Shown here in pieces: positions 52,650-60,972 of a stretch of 64,000 nucleotides of DNA. Both the position numbers and the translations under genes were made by a program. Source of the stretch: CALBPI01 sp039033995 (GTDB lineage: Bacteria; Pseudomonadota; Gammaproteobacteria; Steroidobacterales; Woeseiaceae). Every line of letters starts with the position of its first letter. Position 1 is the first letter of the stretch. The stretch is taken from positions 1-64,000 of the forward strand of contig JBCCBP010000012.1 in assembly GCA_039033995.1 (NCBI GenBank), read 5' to 3'. The notes under the pieces were generated by a model that made no database searches, was not told the origin of the DNA, and saw nothing but the letters and a program-made list of their open reading frames with translations.

Positions 52650-53098
52650 GGTGTTTTCGCTTTGTGCGTGGCTTGCCAGGCTACGACTTGCCAGCGGTCA
52701 TCGCGTTTCAAAAACGTGCCGGTGTTCAGGTAGCGCATGACGTCGGCGTCGCTGTCACTCGGCGTACCAACAAGGGTGAATGCGACGATGGCGACGTCAT
52801 CATACAGGCGGATATCGATATCCTCGGCCGTATAAACCACCGCGGGTGGGTCGGTCGGCTCCGGGGCATTCGCCATGCTGGCCAATATGGCGGCACGATC
52901 CGTGCGTAGCCCAGCAGACGATGTGTAGACGAGATCGTCGGCCCAGAAAACCTCGTGCGCCGTTACATCGCCGATGCTGGCGCCTGCCAGAAACGTATTG
53001 AGCGCGTCGGTCAGTGTGGCACGATCCTGCGACTCGTTCGCGACAGTGGGTTGGGCTACGAGCAAACCGACAATCAGGGTAGCAATCAGTCGAAACAT
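52646..53098 (-). CDS. Exported NTF2-like/DUF4440 protein
   Basis: About 150 residues with a signal peptide ending near TVA-NE. The mature part has the SnoaL/NTF2 cone pattern (HEVFWADDLVYTSSAGL ... VAIVAFTLVG ... WQVVAWQATH). The ATG at 53098 opens the leader; a TTG at 53122 is possible. Overlaps the amidohydrolase start, so they are coupled. Function unknown; small-molecule binding or dimerisation domain. Confidence 0.75.
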   Translation of the reverse strand: MFRLIATLIVGLLVAQPTVANESQDRATLTDALNTFLAGASIGDVTAHEVFWADDLVYTSSAGLRTDRAAILASMANAPEPTDPPAVVYTAEDIDIRLYDDVAIVAFTLVGTPSDSDADVMRYLNTGTFLKRDDRWQVVAWQATHKAKTP

Positions 53099-53249
53099 GC
53101 GACGAAATCCGTTGAATACCAAGACCCGCCAAGAATAGCGCCAATCGTTGCCGAATGCCCGCCGGCGCGCGTCGAATTCCGCAGGCGTCTGGGCTATCCT
53201 TGCGGGATTGGTGCGGGCAGCGGGTCACGTACCAGGACAGGAGTTACCG

Positions 53250-56201
53250 ATGAAAAATCTGTTACTGGCGTTTTCACTGCTGGTGCTTTGCGCTTGTGAT
53301 AAACCCTCGAGCGATGACGTGACCACAACCGTTGCTGACGCATCACAGACCGACGAACGACGCGTCTTCGATATGCCTTACCTGATGCGTGAGCTCGACA
53401 ACGGTCTCAAGGTCATCATCGTCAAAACAGACTTTCCCGATGTCGTGACAATTCAGATTCCGGTCCAGACCGGCTCGCGCAACGAGGTTGAGCCGGGTAA
53501 GTCAGGTTTTGCCCACTTTTTTGAGCACATGATGTTTCGCGGCACGGAGCGGTTTCCCGCAGCACAGTACAACACCATCCTGCAGAATGCCGGAGCGGAT
53601 CAAAACGCTTACACGACCGACGATTTCACGAACTATCACATCACCTTCACTAAGGAAGATCTGGAGACCGTGATCGAACTGGAAGCGGATCGCTTCATGA
53701 ACCTCCGTTACTCAGAGGAAGATTTTCGGACGGAGGCGCTCGCCGTCAAGGGGGAGTACCTGAAAAACTACTCCAACCCGATTCAAAAATTGCTTGAGCG
53801 CCTGCGTGAAGTGGCGTTCGATCAGCATACCTATCAGCACACGACGATGGGTTTTCTCGCAGACATCGAGGATATGCCGAATCAGAAGGCGTACGCGGAT
53901 ATCTTTTTTGATCGCTGGTATCGGCCGGAAAAGGCGGCCGTCATTCTAGTCGGCGATCTCGATCCGGAAGCTACTTTCGAACTCGTGAAGCAGTACTGGG
54001 GTGTCTGGGAACGCGGCGATTACAATGTCGAGATTCCGGTTGAGCCGACGCAAACGGCATCGCGCTACGATCATATTCAGTGGCAGGCGCCGACGCAGCC
54101 TTGGTACACCGTCAGTTTTCGGGGTCCGGCATTCAGTGACGAGCGCATGGACATGGCGGCCATGGATATCCTGTCATCCATCTATTTCTCGGCATCGTCT
54201 GATCTGTATCAGGATCTCGTGGTCAAAGAGCAGTGGGTTGATCAGTTGTTCGCCTATTTCCCCGACCGGAAAGACCCTTACTTATTGATGATCGCGGCGC
54301 GCTTGACCGACGAGGCAGTCGCACCAGAGGTGCGCGATCGGATCAATGCGGAGATCGCTCGGATGCGGCGCGAGCCCGTGTCCGCGTCGACGCTCGATGC
54401 GACGAAATCGCGCTTACGCTACGGCTTCACCGCCCAGCTGGATAACTCCGGCAGTATCGGCGCGACGCTAGCCTCATATGTGCAGATCGACCGTGATCCG
54501 GAGACGATCAATCGCGTCTACGCGCAGTATGACAAAGTGACCGCCGAGGACCTGACGCGACTCGCGAATCAGTATTTTGTCGAAACCGGCAGAACGACGT
54601 TGACGTTATCAAACAACGCTGAGATGGCCGGCGTCGACGGCAAGTCGCCGCTGGATGCACTAACGGCGTCAGTGTCACCAACGGAGCCGGATGCAAACGA
54701 CGAGACCGCCGATCTCGACGCGTTGCTCGCGCGCGCCGCGCTTGAGCCGTTCGTTGTAGAAACCATGCGTCCGGTGCAGGCGATTACACGACAGTCTCTG
54801 GCATCGCCGTTGGTTGACGTGTCTTTTGTCTTTGCGACGGGTGCAGCGTTTGACCCAGCCGGCAAGAAAGGTCTGGCCTCATTGACCGCCGCGATGCTCG
54901 CGAACGGTGGCTCAGAAGCGCTGCCGATCGCCGATATCGAAGCGGCACTGTATCCGATGGCGGCCGGATTCGGTGCCCAGGTGGACAAAGAGATGATCCG
55001 TCTGGCGGGGCAGGTACATAAGGACAATCTCGATGCGTGGTATCAGCTGATTAGTGGTCAGTTGCTGACACCGGGCTGGCGCGAATCCGATCTCGCGCGC
55101 CTGAAGACGCAACTGATCAACGGTATTCGCACCGGATTGGTGGGTAGCAACGATGAAGAACTCGCCAAAGAGTTGCTGTACACGCAAATCTACCCGGCAT
55201 CGCATCCGTATGGTGGCCTGAATCTAGGGGACATCAGCGATATCGAATCCATCACGCTCGAAGACGTAAAACAGTTCTACGAGCAGCAGTTCACACTACC
55301 GAACTTAACGCTTGGTCTTGCAGGCGGCTATGCGGACGCGTTCGTGGATCGCGTGATTGAGGATCTTCAGGCCTTACCGGATGGTGAGCGCAATGCACTA
55401 CCGGTGCCGCCGGTGCAGCCGGCAGAGTCTCGCCGCGCGCTGGTAATCCAGAAAGAAACGCCGGCTGTGGCAGTTTCGTTCGGCATGCCGATCGATGTGC
55501 GACGCGGCGATCCGGATTGGGTGGCATTGTGGCTGGCGCGCTCCTATCTCGGCGAACATCGTTCGAGTAACTCCTATCTGTACAAGCGTATCCGCGAAAC
55601 GCGTGGCATGAACTACGGCGACTACGCGTACATCGAGTACTTCCCGCGCGGTATGTTCCAGTTCTATCCGGATGCCAACCTCGGTCGGCAGCAGCAGATA
55701 TTTCAGGTCTGGGTCCGACCGCTACGTAGCAATAACGATGCGCTGTTCGCGACGCGAGTGGCGCTGTATGAGCTTGAACAGTTGATCGAGAACGGCATGG
55801 ACGAAGCCGAATTCGAAGCGGCGCGTAATTATCTTTCGAAGTACGTGAGTCAGTTGACCAAAACCCAGAGCCGTCAGCTGGGTTATGCGGTCGATGCGGA
55901 TTACTACGGCACCGATGCATTTGCAGACTATGTGCGCGACGGGCTCGCGGCACTGACACTCGATGACGTCAATGCCGCGGTTCGCAAACACTGGGCCACG
56001 GAAGGCCTGCAATTCACGTTCATCAGCCGAGATGCGGACGGGCTCATCGACGCGCTGGTCAACGACACGCCATCGCCCATCACCTACAACACCGACAAAC
56101 CAGCCGAATTGCTCGCTGAGGATGCGCGGTTGCAGGATCTGCCATTTGGGCTTGAAAAAGCAGCCATCGAACGTCGCGATGCGTCCAGCTTGTTTGAGTA
56201 A
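53250..56201 (+). CDS. M16-family metalloprotease lipoprotein (tandem insulinase domains)
   Basis: 983 residues with lipobox VLCAC. The inverted zinc motif HFFEH is at residues 89-93 in FAHFFEHMMFRGT. The second half repeats the fold without a motif, as usual for M16 enzymes that use both lobes to hold a peptide. ACAGGAG precedes the ATG at 53250. It degrades peptides at the outer face of the inner membrane or in the periplasm. A histidine phosphatase gene follows 2 bases after the stop. Confidence 0.9.
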   Translation: MKNLLLAFSLLVLCACDKPSSDDVTTTVADASQTDERRVFDMPYLMRELDNGLKVIIVKTDFPDVVTIQIPVQTGSRNEVEPGKSGFAHFFEHMMFRGTERFPAAQYNTILQNAGADQNAYTTDDFTNYHITFTKEDLETVIELEADRFMNLRYSEEDFRTEALAVKGEYLKNYSNPIQKLLERLREVAFDQHTYQHTTMGFLADIEDMPNQKAYADIFFDRWYRPEKAAVILVGDLDPEATFELVKQYWGVWERGDYNVEIPVEPTQTASRYDHIQWQAPTQPWYTVSFRGPAFSDERMDMAAMDILSSIYFSASSDLYQDLVVKEQWVDQLFAYFPDRKDPYLLMIAARLTDEAVAPEVRDRINAEIARMRREPVSASTLDATKSRLRYGFTAQLDNSGSIGATLASYVQIDRDPETINRVYAQYDKVTAEDLTRLANQYFVETGRTTLTLSNNAEMAGVDGKSPLDALTASVSPTEPDANDETADLDALLARAALEPFVVETMRPVQAITRQSLASPLVDVSFVFATGAAFDPAGKKGLASLTAAMLANGGSEALPIADIEAALYPMAAGFGAQVDKEMIRLAGQVHKDNLDAWYQLISGQLLTPGWRESDLARLKTQLINGIRTGLVGSNDEELAKELLYTQIYPASHPYGGLNLGDISDIESITLEDVKQFYEQQFTLPNLTLGLAGGYADAFVDRVIEDLQALPDGERNALPVPPVQPAESRRALVIQKETPAVAVSFGMPIDVRRGDPDWVALWLARSYLGEHRSSNSYLYKRIRETRGMNYGDYAYIEYFPRGMFQFYPDANLGRQQQIFQVWVRPLRSNNDALFATRVALYELEQLIENGMDEAEFEAARNYLSKYVSQLTKTQSRQLGYAVDADYYGTDAFADYVRDGLAALTLDDVNAAVRKHWATEGLQFTFISRDADGLIDALVNDTPSPITYNTDKPAELLAEDARLQDLPFGLEKAAIERRDASSLFE

Positions 56202-56203
56202 CG

Positions 56204-56926
56204 ATGAGTAAGCTATATCTCGTTCGTCACGGACAGGCGAGCTTCCTGTCAGACGACTATGATCGCTTGTCGGATCAGGGCATCGCGCAGGCGAAACAGG
56301 TCGGCGATCATTGGGTAGCCCGCGGCACGACGATCACCGCGGCTGCCTGCGGCACACTGAAACGCCAGCGCGATACCGCTGCCGCTGTCGCCGACGTGTT
56401 TTCGGCAGCCGGGCAGGACTTTCCGCCACTGAGCGTTGATGCAGGGTTCAACGAGTACCCCGCGGATGAACTCATGACCCATATCCTGCCGCTTTTGCGA
56501 CGCGAGGACGCGCGTATCGATGCCGATGCTAAGGCGTTTGAAACGGCGGAGAAGCCAAGCGACAAGTACCGTTACGTTCACAGACTGCTGGAAGCGGTCA
56601 TGGCGGCATGGGTCGAAGACCGTATTGACGTAGCCGACGCGGGTCTGCCGCCGTGGCGGACGTTCAGCGGTGGAGTCCGTCAGGCCCTGCGTTCGCTGTT
56701 GGCGGAAGCGTCATCCGGCAGTGCCGTGGCATTGTTTACATCTGGCGGGCCGATCGGTATTGCGGTGCAGACGGTACTGGAAGCGCCGGAGATCAAGGCT
56801 GCTGAGCTCAATTGGCGCGTTCATAACGCGTCGATTTCTGAAATCACGTTTTCGCGCAGACGGCTGTCCCTCGACACCTTCAACACTGTCGAACATCTGC
56901 CGGTCGACATGCGGACCTATCGATAG
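56204..56926 (+). CDS. Histidine phosphatase superfamily protein
   Basis: 240 residues. The phosphohistidine motif VRHGQASF at residues 6-13 is followed by a DDYDRLSDQG segment and FNEYPADEL. No export signal. A broad-specificity phosphatase of the phosphoglycerate-mutase fold; substrate unknown. Two bases after the M16 gene, so likely same transcript. Confidence 0.88.
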   Translation: MSKLYLVRHGQASFLSDDYDRLSDQGIAQAKQVGDHWVARGTTITAAACGTLKRQRDTAAAVADVFSAAGQDFPPLSVDAGFNEYPADELMTHILPLLRREDARIDADAKAFETAEKPSDKYRYVHRLLEAVMAAWVEDRIDVADAGLPPWRTFSGGVRQALRSLLAEASSGSAVALFTSGGPIGIAVQTVLEAPEIKAAELNWRVHNASISEITFSRRRLSLDTFNTVEHLPVDMRTYR

Positions 56927-57026
56927 ACTGCGCCCTCTGTCTACCTATACGGGTTGCCTGTCTACCTTTAAGCCGCCAAAATTGCCCCTCGTAGCAAAAC
57001 TGTAGAAGAAAAAGTCGCATAAATGT

Positions 57027-57055
57027 TTGACAAGGGTTTTGTGGTAGGGCATTCT
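57027..57055 (+). promoter_or_regulatory. Candidate promoter of the small RNA
   Basis: Perfect -35 TTGACA at 57027-57032; a weak -10 CATTCT at 57050-57055, 17 bases away. Transcription would begin near 57062, just before the first hairpin. Confidence 0.45.
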
Positions 57056-57061
57056 AACTCT

Positions 57062-57184
57062 CGCGAGTTAGTCAAAGTCCCCCCAGCACTGCTGGTTGAC
57101 TAACTTCGTTGTCCCCAATAGTCTTTTCATACCGCATTGGAAAAGACCCTGGCCGGCCTCTCATTCGATGCCGGCCTTTTTTTT
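57062..57184 (+). ncRNA. Candidate structured small RNA, about 120 nt
   Basis: Three stem-loops in a row with perfect arms. First: GTTAGTCAA/TTGACTAAC (57067-57075, 57096-57104) with an inner CCAGC/GCTGG. Second: GTCTTTTC/GAAAAGAC (57121-57128, 57140-57147). Third: the terminator GGCCGGC/GCCGGCC (57151-57157, 57170-57176) followed by eight T. A consensus -35 lies upstream. The order promoter, hairpins, intrinsic terminator is that of a small regulatory RNA. It ends 56 bases before the HiPIP gene, so it could also be a leader attenuator for that gene. It matches no RNA class I know. Confidence 0.6.
57151..57184 (+). terminator. Intrinsic terminator of the small RNA
   Basis: GGCCGGC, a 12-base loop, GCCGGCC, then TTTTTTTT. 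A textbook factor-independent terminator, located upstream of HiPIP and too far (about 225 bases) from the end of the histidine phosphatase gene to be its normal terminator. Confidence 0.9.
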
Positions 57185-57239
57185 GAATCATCGCCCGTCG
57201 GGGGTGGATGGAATGGAACAACCATCGAAGGAGCTTGAG

Positions 57240-57572
57240 ATGTCTTCAAACAAATCATCGACAACCAGCCGTAGAGGGTTCGTCAAAGGCGCAATGGGCG
57301 TCGTTGCCGCTGTACCAGTGGCTGCCGTTTTGCGTGGACGTGATGCCCTCGCAGAAGGTGACCTGCCGAAGGTGACCGAAGACGATCCGCAAGCGGTCGC
57401 GTTGGGCTATAAGCATAGCGCCGCCGACACTGCAGCGCCGGAAGGACAGAATTGCGCTAACTGCCAACTCTATTCGGGCGGCGACGCCGAGTGGGGACCT
57501 TGTGCCATCTTCCCCGGCAAGGCCGTTTCGGCGAAGGGCTGGTGCGTAACCTGGGCGCAACGCGCAGGCTAA
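57240..57572 (+). CDS. High-potential iron-sulfur protein (HiPIP)
   Basis: 110 residues with a Tat leader (SRRGFVKG near residue 10) and the four [4Fe-4S] cysteines C72-x2-C75-x12-C88-x13-C102, the HiPIP spacing. A periplasmic one-electron carrier to photosynthetic or respiratory oxidases. AAGGAG is 6 bases before the ATG. A strong terminator follows. Confidence 0.93.
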   Translation: MSSNKSSTTSRRGFVKGAMGVVAAVPVAAVLRGRDALAEGDLPKVTEDDPQAVALGYKHSAADTAAPEGQNCANCQLYSGGDAEWGPCAIFPGKAVSAKGWCVTWAQRAG

Positions 57573-57598
57573 TCACAGCTTAGAAGCAAACCCCAAGA

Positions 57599-57629
57599 CC
57601 TGTCGTGCGTTGCACGACAGGTTTTTTTT
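57599..57629 (+). terminator. Intrinsic terminator after HiPIP
   Basis: Perfect 10-base stem CCTGTCGTGC/GCACGACAGG with a 3-base loop, followed by eight T. Confidence 0.95.
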
Positions 57630-57683
57630 GATCCAAAATCGGCTTTCCGGCATCAGTGGTGTGAAACAGAACAGGAGACTGTC

Positions 57684-57827
57684 ATGAATCGCAGCATCGT
57701 CGTCGCGGTCATTCTCATCACCAATGCCGCCCTTGCAGAGCGCCAGACCAGCTGGGAGGCCCATTGGCATTATTGGACCGCCGGTCATGCAACGCTGACC
57801 GCGGGGCAACTGGCCCGCATTCGATAA
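57684..57827 (+). CDS. Small exported peptide, possibly truncated
   Basis: 47 residues: MNRSIVVAVILITNAALA leader, then a W/H-rich tail, stop TAA at 57825. AGGAG is 6 bases before the ATG. The reading after the stop continues as open sequence in the +1 frame (see 57871), so this may be the 5' part of a frameshifted gene. Unrecognised. Confidence 0.4.
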   Translation: MNRSIVVAVILITNAALAERQTSWEAHWHYWTAGHATLTAGQLARIR

Positions 57828-57870
57828 AGCCGGTAAGTCGGCGACGACGGCACTCGCACGTCAGGTGTTG

Positions 57871-58008
57871 ATGCCATCGAACAATCATGCGAGGGATGCT
57901 GGCGCCGATTCGCGATTCAAGGTGCTGCAGACGCTTTCTGTTGTGATCACGCTGGCCCATACTTTGGTGGCCGGTGGTGTCGTCCTGCGTGTCGCGGGGT
58001 TGCTATGA
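57871..58008 (+). CDS. Small single-pass membrane peptide, or 3' part of a broken gene
   Basis: 45 residues from an ATG at 57871 with an AGGTG 4 bases upstream. Contains one transmembrane helix (KVLQTLSVVITLAHTLVAGG). The frame is open back to about 57798, with a coding-like FDKAGKSATTALARQ, and is +1 relative to the 47-residue peptide upstream. Together they would make one exported, membrane-anchored protein of about 110 residues if a base were added or lost near 57800-57825. Confidence 0.35.
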   Translation: MPSNNHARDAGADSRFKVLQTLSVVITLAHTLVAGGVVLRVAGLL

Positions 58009-58036
58009 CGATGCCGGCGATTGCCGCGGCTGACGT

Positions 58037-58417
58037 CTAGCGCTTCAGGGTCAGGCGGACTGGGCCCTTCGCGTGTGAAGGATCCACCGTACGAGCGCTT
58101 TGCGTCATCATTATCTTGCCGTCGGCAACCAATCGTCGGGCCGCGCGGCGGGCCGGCTCATTCAATGCGCGCCAGTTCTCGCCACCCACTGCGCGTGCCG
58201 CCTCGCTCGGACACATGCTCTTACCGGATCGTTTGGCGAGGACTTCGAGTATGGCGGCGGACAGCGCTTCATCGGTGGCGCTGACTCGATGACGACGACA
58301 GGCATCCGAGCAGTAGCGCACCTGATCCCAGTCGCGCGCCCATTTCTTGCGCCATGTGATTTCTCGTCCACAACTGGCGCAGGTCTTGCTGTCGGGTACG
58401 TTGCGTTTGCCGCTCAC
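58037..58417 (-). CDS. DUF2256-DUF3253 fusion protein
   Basis: 126 residues from a GTG at 58417 whose GTGA overlaps the stop of the photolyase fusion gene. An N-terminal DUF2256 zinc ribbon (KTCASCGREITWRKKW, then YCSDACRRH) precedes a DUF3253 winged-helix-like region (CPSEAARAVGGENWR, then RRAARRLVADGKI). DUF2256 proteins are often encoded beside cryptochrome/photolyase genes, and here translation is coupled to one. Nucleic-acid binding is likely; role unknown. Confidence 0.85.
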   Translation of the reverse strand: MSGKRNVPDSKTCASCGREITWRKKWARDWDQVRYCSDACRRHRVSATDEALSAAILEVLAKRSGKSMCPSEAARAVGGENWRALNEPARRAARRLVADGKIMMTQSARTVDPSHAKGPVRLTLKR

Positions 58418-60816
58418 GACCCGCCGCCGAGCAATGCCGCGTGAGCCAGAACGCGTCCCGCGACAGCCTGACCACTCAGCCAGGCAGACTCCGTGCGGGC
58501 ATCGTCGTGACACCAGTCGCCGCAAGCGCCAATGCCGAGCTCGCGATCATAAAGACAGTCCATCGATAACGGTGTGACCGGTCGTGCGTAACGCCAACGG
58601 TGCGCGCGCGCTGATTCTGGCAGCGGTTCAAGACCGGTGAGTTCGGTAAACGACGCGGCTAGCTGTTCCGTGACCCATTCGGCCGATTGCTCAAGGTGCG
58701 TTTCTGACCAACCAGCGTTAGCGTGCAGACTCCAGCAAAAACTGCCATCGGTCGCGGGCTCGCTGCCCATCCAGACAATCGGCCCCTGATTGACGAAGGC
58801 GGCATCAAAGCTGTTAGGCATTTTTTCGGTTCTAAGCATCAGCGCCCAGCACGGGGAAAAGCGTACGCTGCCTGCCATCCTGGCAATCTGTGGCGCAGAA
58901 GACTGCAGTAGCACCGCGGTCTGCGGTGCTGGGGCAGCGACGATCACGACATCAAACTCCGGTTCTGTTTTCCCGGTCTCTGTCAGCAATCGCCAACGTT
59001 GCTCGTCGCGCTGCAGCGCTACAACGCGCGTCTCTGTTTGGATGGTCAGGCCTTCGGCGAGGGATTTGCACAATCGATTCATGCCGCCGACGCCGCGCCA
59101 GCGCTGACGCGTCGTCGACGGGCTGTGTGCCGACTTGCTGGGTAGTACAGCGGTAGTTTTAACGAGTTTTTCGATCACGCCGTCGCGCTCCCAGTCCGGC
59201 AGTCGTCGCAGAAAACGCGGATCGCGTGCGGTGAGATACTGCGCGCCGTGATCGAATCGATAGTCATCTCGACGTCGGGTGGCGTTGCGACCGCCAGGGC
59301 CGCGACTCTTTTCAAAAACCTGAACGTCATGTTGATGTGCGGCGAGAATTGATGCGGCGTTCAAACCAGCGGTACCCGCCCCAATGACCGCAATGCGCAG
59401 CGCCATACCTTGTGGTCGCTGGATACGATCCGCATAGCGATCCATGTCGAGGCGTTTGGCGTGCGCACTGACGCTGCGACCACGAATGGTGCCTAATACC
59501 GGCTGCTCGGGTGTGAATGGTCGGTCAAACAAGCCGAGCGACCACAGCAAGCCACCGTAGGAGGATGGGTCGTTGCCATCCAGCGCATAGCGATGATTGA
59601 GGTCGGTCAGCGCGCGCAGACCATCGGCTGGCGTCGGTGTCCAGGCTACGATCGCCTTGGCCCAGGTCATCCGTAGGTTGTTGTGCAGCTCTCCATGCAC
59701 GAGCAACGATTGCTGGCACAGGTTCCACAATGCGCTATGCGTTTTTGCCGCGGCGAGTGTCGACAAGCTGTAGTTGTATCGGCGCGTATCGTTCCGGTGC
59801 GCGTCCAGCGTTTCCTGTGCCCAGTTGGGCAAGGCCGACAGGCTGTCCGGGTCATCACAGTGGTAACAAAAATGGTGGGCGACCTCACGCCAGATCGTCA
59901 GTTCATCGAGGAACTTGTCGGCACCACCACCACCGAATGTGGTGGCTTCTTGTGCGATCCGAAACGGAGAGATCATGCCGTAGTGAAAGTAAGCGGAGAG
60001 GCGACTCACACTGTGTGGCCAGTCACGCGCCGCGTCGTTTCGGGTCTTGGCGTAGCCCTTCAGGCCATCACGTTTGAACACATCCCAGCGTCGATACCCG
60101 GCGGCGCTGCCGCCCGGTGTGTCGGCAATCGGTCCAACATCGTGGTCGATGTCGAGGTTTGCGATGGCCGACAACAATTGTTGGTCGTCCACCTGCGCGA
60201 CGTCCAGGTGTTTAAACGGCAGGGCGATGGTTTGACTGGGCACCGGGCTGTCTTTCGCTATCCAGCCGGCGGGCAAGCGGTGCTGGTACTCCTGCTTGAA
60301 CTTGTCACGGAAAGCGAACGCGCGCGATGGGGCTTTGTGACTGAGTGTCATCGGCACGATACACCTGCTGTCCACTCGAATCACGGCGCAAGACGCACGT
60401 GCCGCGAGGCTCGGCTGCCATTGTTTGAACGGCGCCACCGGCATGTTCTCAAACACGACAGCGCTCGCGCGTTCGATCAACGCTTGCAGCGGAGAAGACG
60501 CCGTCGGCTCACCCAGATAACAACCGTAGGCAATGCTGGCGGCGTGTAGCTCGCGAGCCACCTCTCGCGCACCTTGCAATATGAACAAATGGTGGCGGTC
60601 ACTGTTGTAAGGATGCCGACCACCTAGCCCCTGATAGACCAATACCGGCACGGATAACCGGTCTGCGAGCACGATGGCGGCATCCAGGCTCGGGTTGTCA
60701 TGCGCGCGCATCGAATGGTGCATCCAGTACAGTACGAATTCGCCGTCCTGGCGCGGTGGCTGGTCGTTCAGCGCTTCACTGCGCTCCGCCAATGTTGGCG
60801 GCAGTTGGTCCAGCAT
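58414..60816 (-). CDS. Class II photolyase fused to an amine-oxidase/renalase-like flavoprotein
   Basis: 800 residues. The first part (about 25-465) is a class II CPD photolyase: YWMHHSMRAHDNPSL, then FLDELTIWREVAHHFCYH, LPNWAQETL, GELHNNLRMTWAK, and LDGNDPSSYGGLLWSLGLFDRPF. The second (from about 471) begins MALRIAVIGAGTAGLNAASIL, a GxGxxG dinucleotide site, and continues FEKSRGPGGRNATRR, HGAQYLT, and a late IGACGDWC, as in renalase-type FAD oxidases. Both halves would bind FAD. AAGGATC precedes the ATG. Divergent from a second photolyase. Confidence 0.88.
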   Translation of the reverse strand: MLDQLPPTLAERSEALNDQPPRQDGEFVLYWMHHSMRAHDNPSLDAAIVLADRLSVPVLVYQGLGGRHPYNSDRHHLFILQGAREVARELHAASIAYGCYLGEPTASSPLQALIERASAVVFENMPVAPFKQWQPSLAARASCAVIRVDSRCIVPMTLSHKAPSRAFAFRDKFKQEYQHRLPAGWIAKDSPVPSQTIALPFKHLDVAQVDDQQLLSAIANLDIDHDVGPIADTPGGSAAGYRRWDVFKRDGLKGYAKTRNDAARDWPHSVSRLSAYFHYGMISPFRIAQEATTFGGGGADKFLDELTIWREVAHHFCYHCDDPDSLSALPNWAQETLDAHRNDTRRYNYSLSTLAAAKTHSALWNLCQQSLLVHGELHNNLRMTWAKAIVAWTPTPADGLRALTDLNHRYALDGNDPSSYGGLLWSLGLFDRPFTPEQPVLGTIRGRSVSAHAKRLDMDRYADRIQRPQGMALRIAVIGAGTAGLNAASILAAHQHDVQVFEKSRGPGGRNATRRRDDYRFDHGAQYLTARDPRFLRRLPDWERDGVIEKLVKTTAVLPSKSAHSPSTTRQRWRGVGGMNRLCKSLAEGLTIQTETRVVALQRDEQRWRLLTETGKTEPEFDVVIVAAPAPQTAVLLQSSAPQIARMAGSVRFSPCWALMLRTEKMPNSFDAAFVNQGPIVWMGSEPATDGSFCWSLHANAGWSETHLEQSAEWVTEQLAASFTELTGLEPLPESARAHRWRYARPVTPLSMDCLYDRELGIGACGDWCHDDARTESAWLSGQAVAGRVLAHAALLGGGS

Positions 60817-60972
60817 GGTGATCCTTAGTGGTTCTTAATGACTAACAATATCCGGATCTACAAACCTAGACAATCCGGGAAAGTCACCAATCGATATCAA
60901 CAAAAACTCGACAGCGAAAGCGGCCGTGGTGCGGTGACGCTACACTGCCACTTTGGGTGGTGCGTGACTCCA

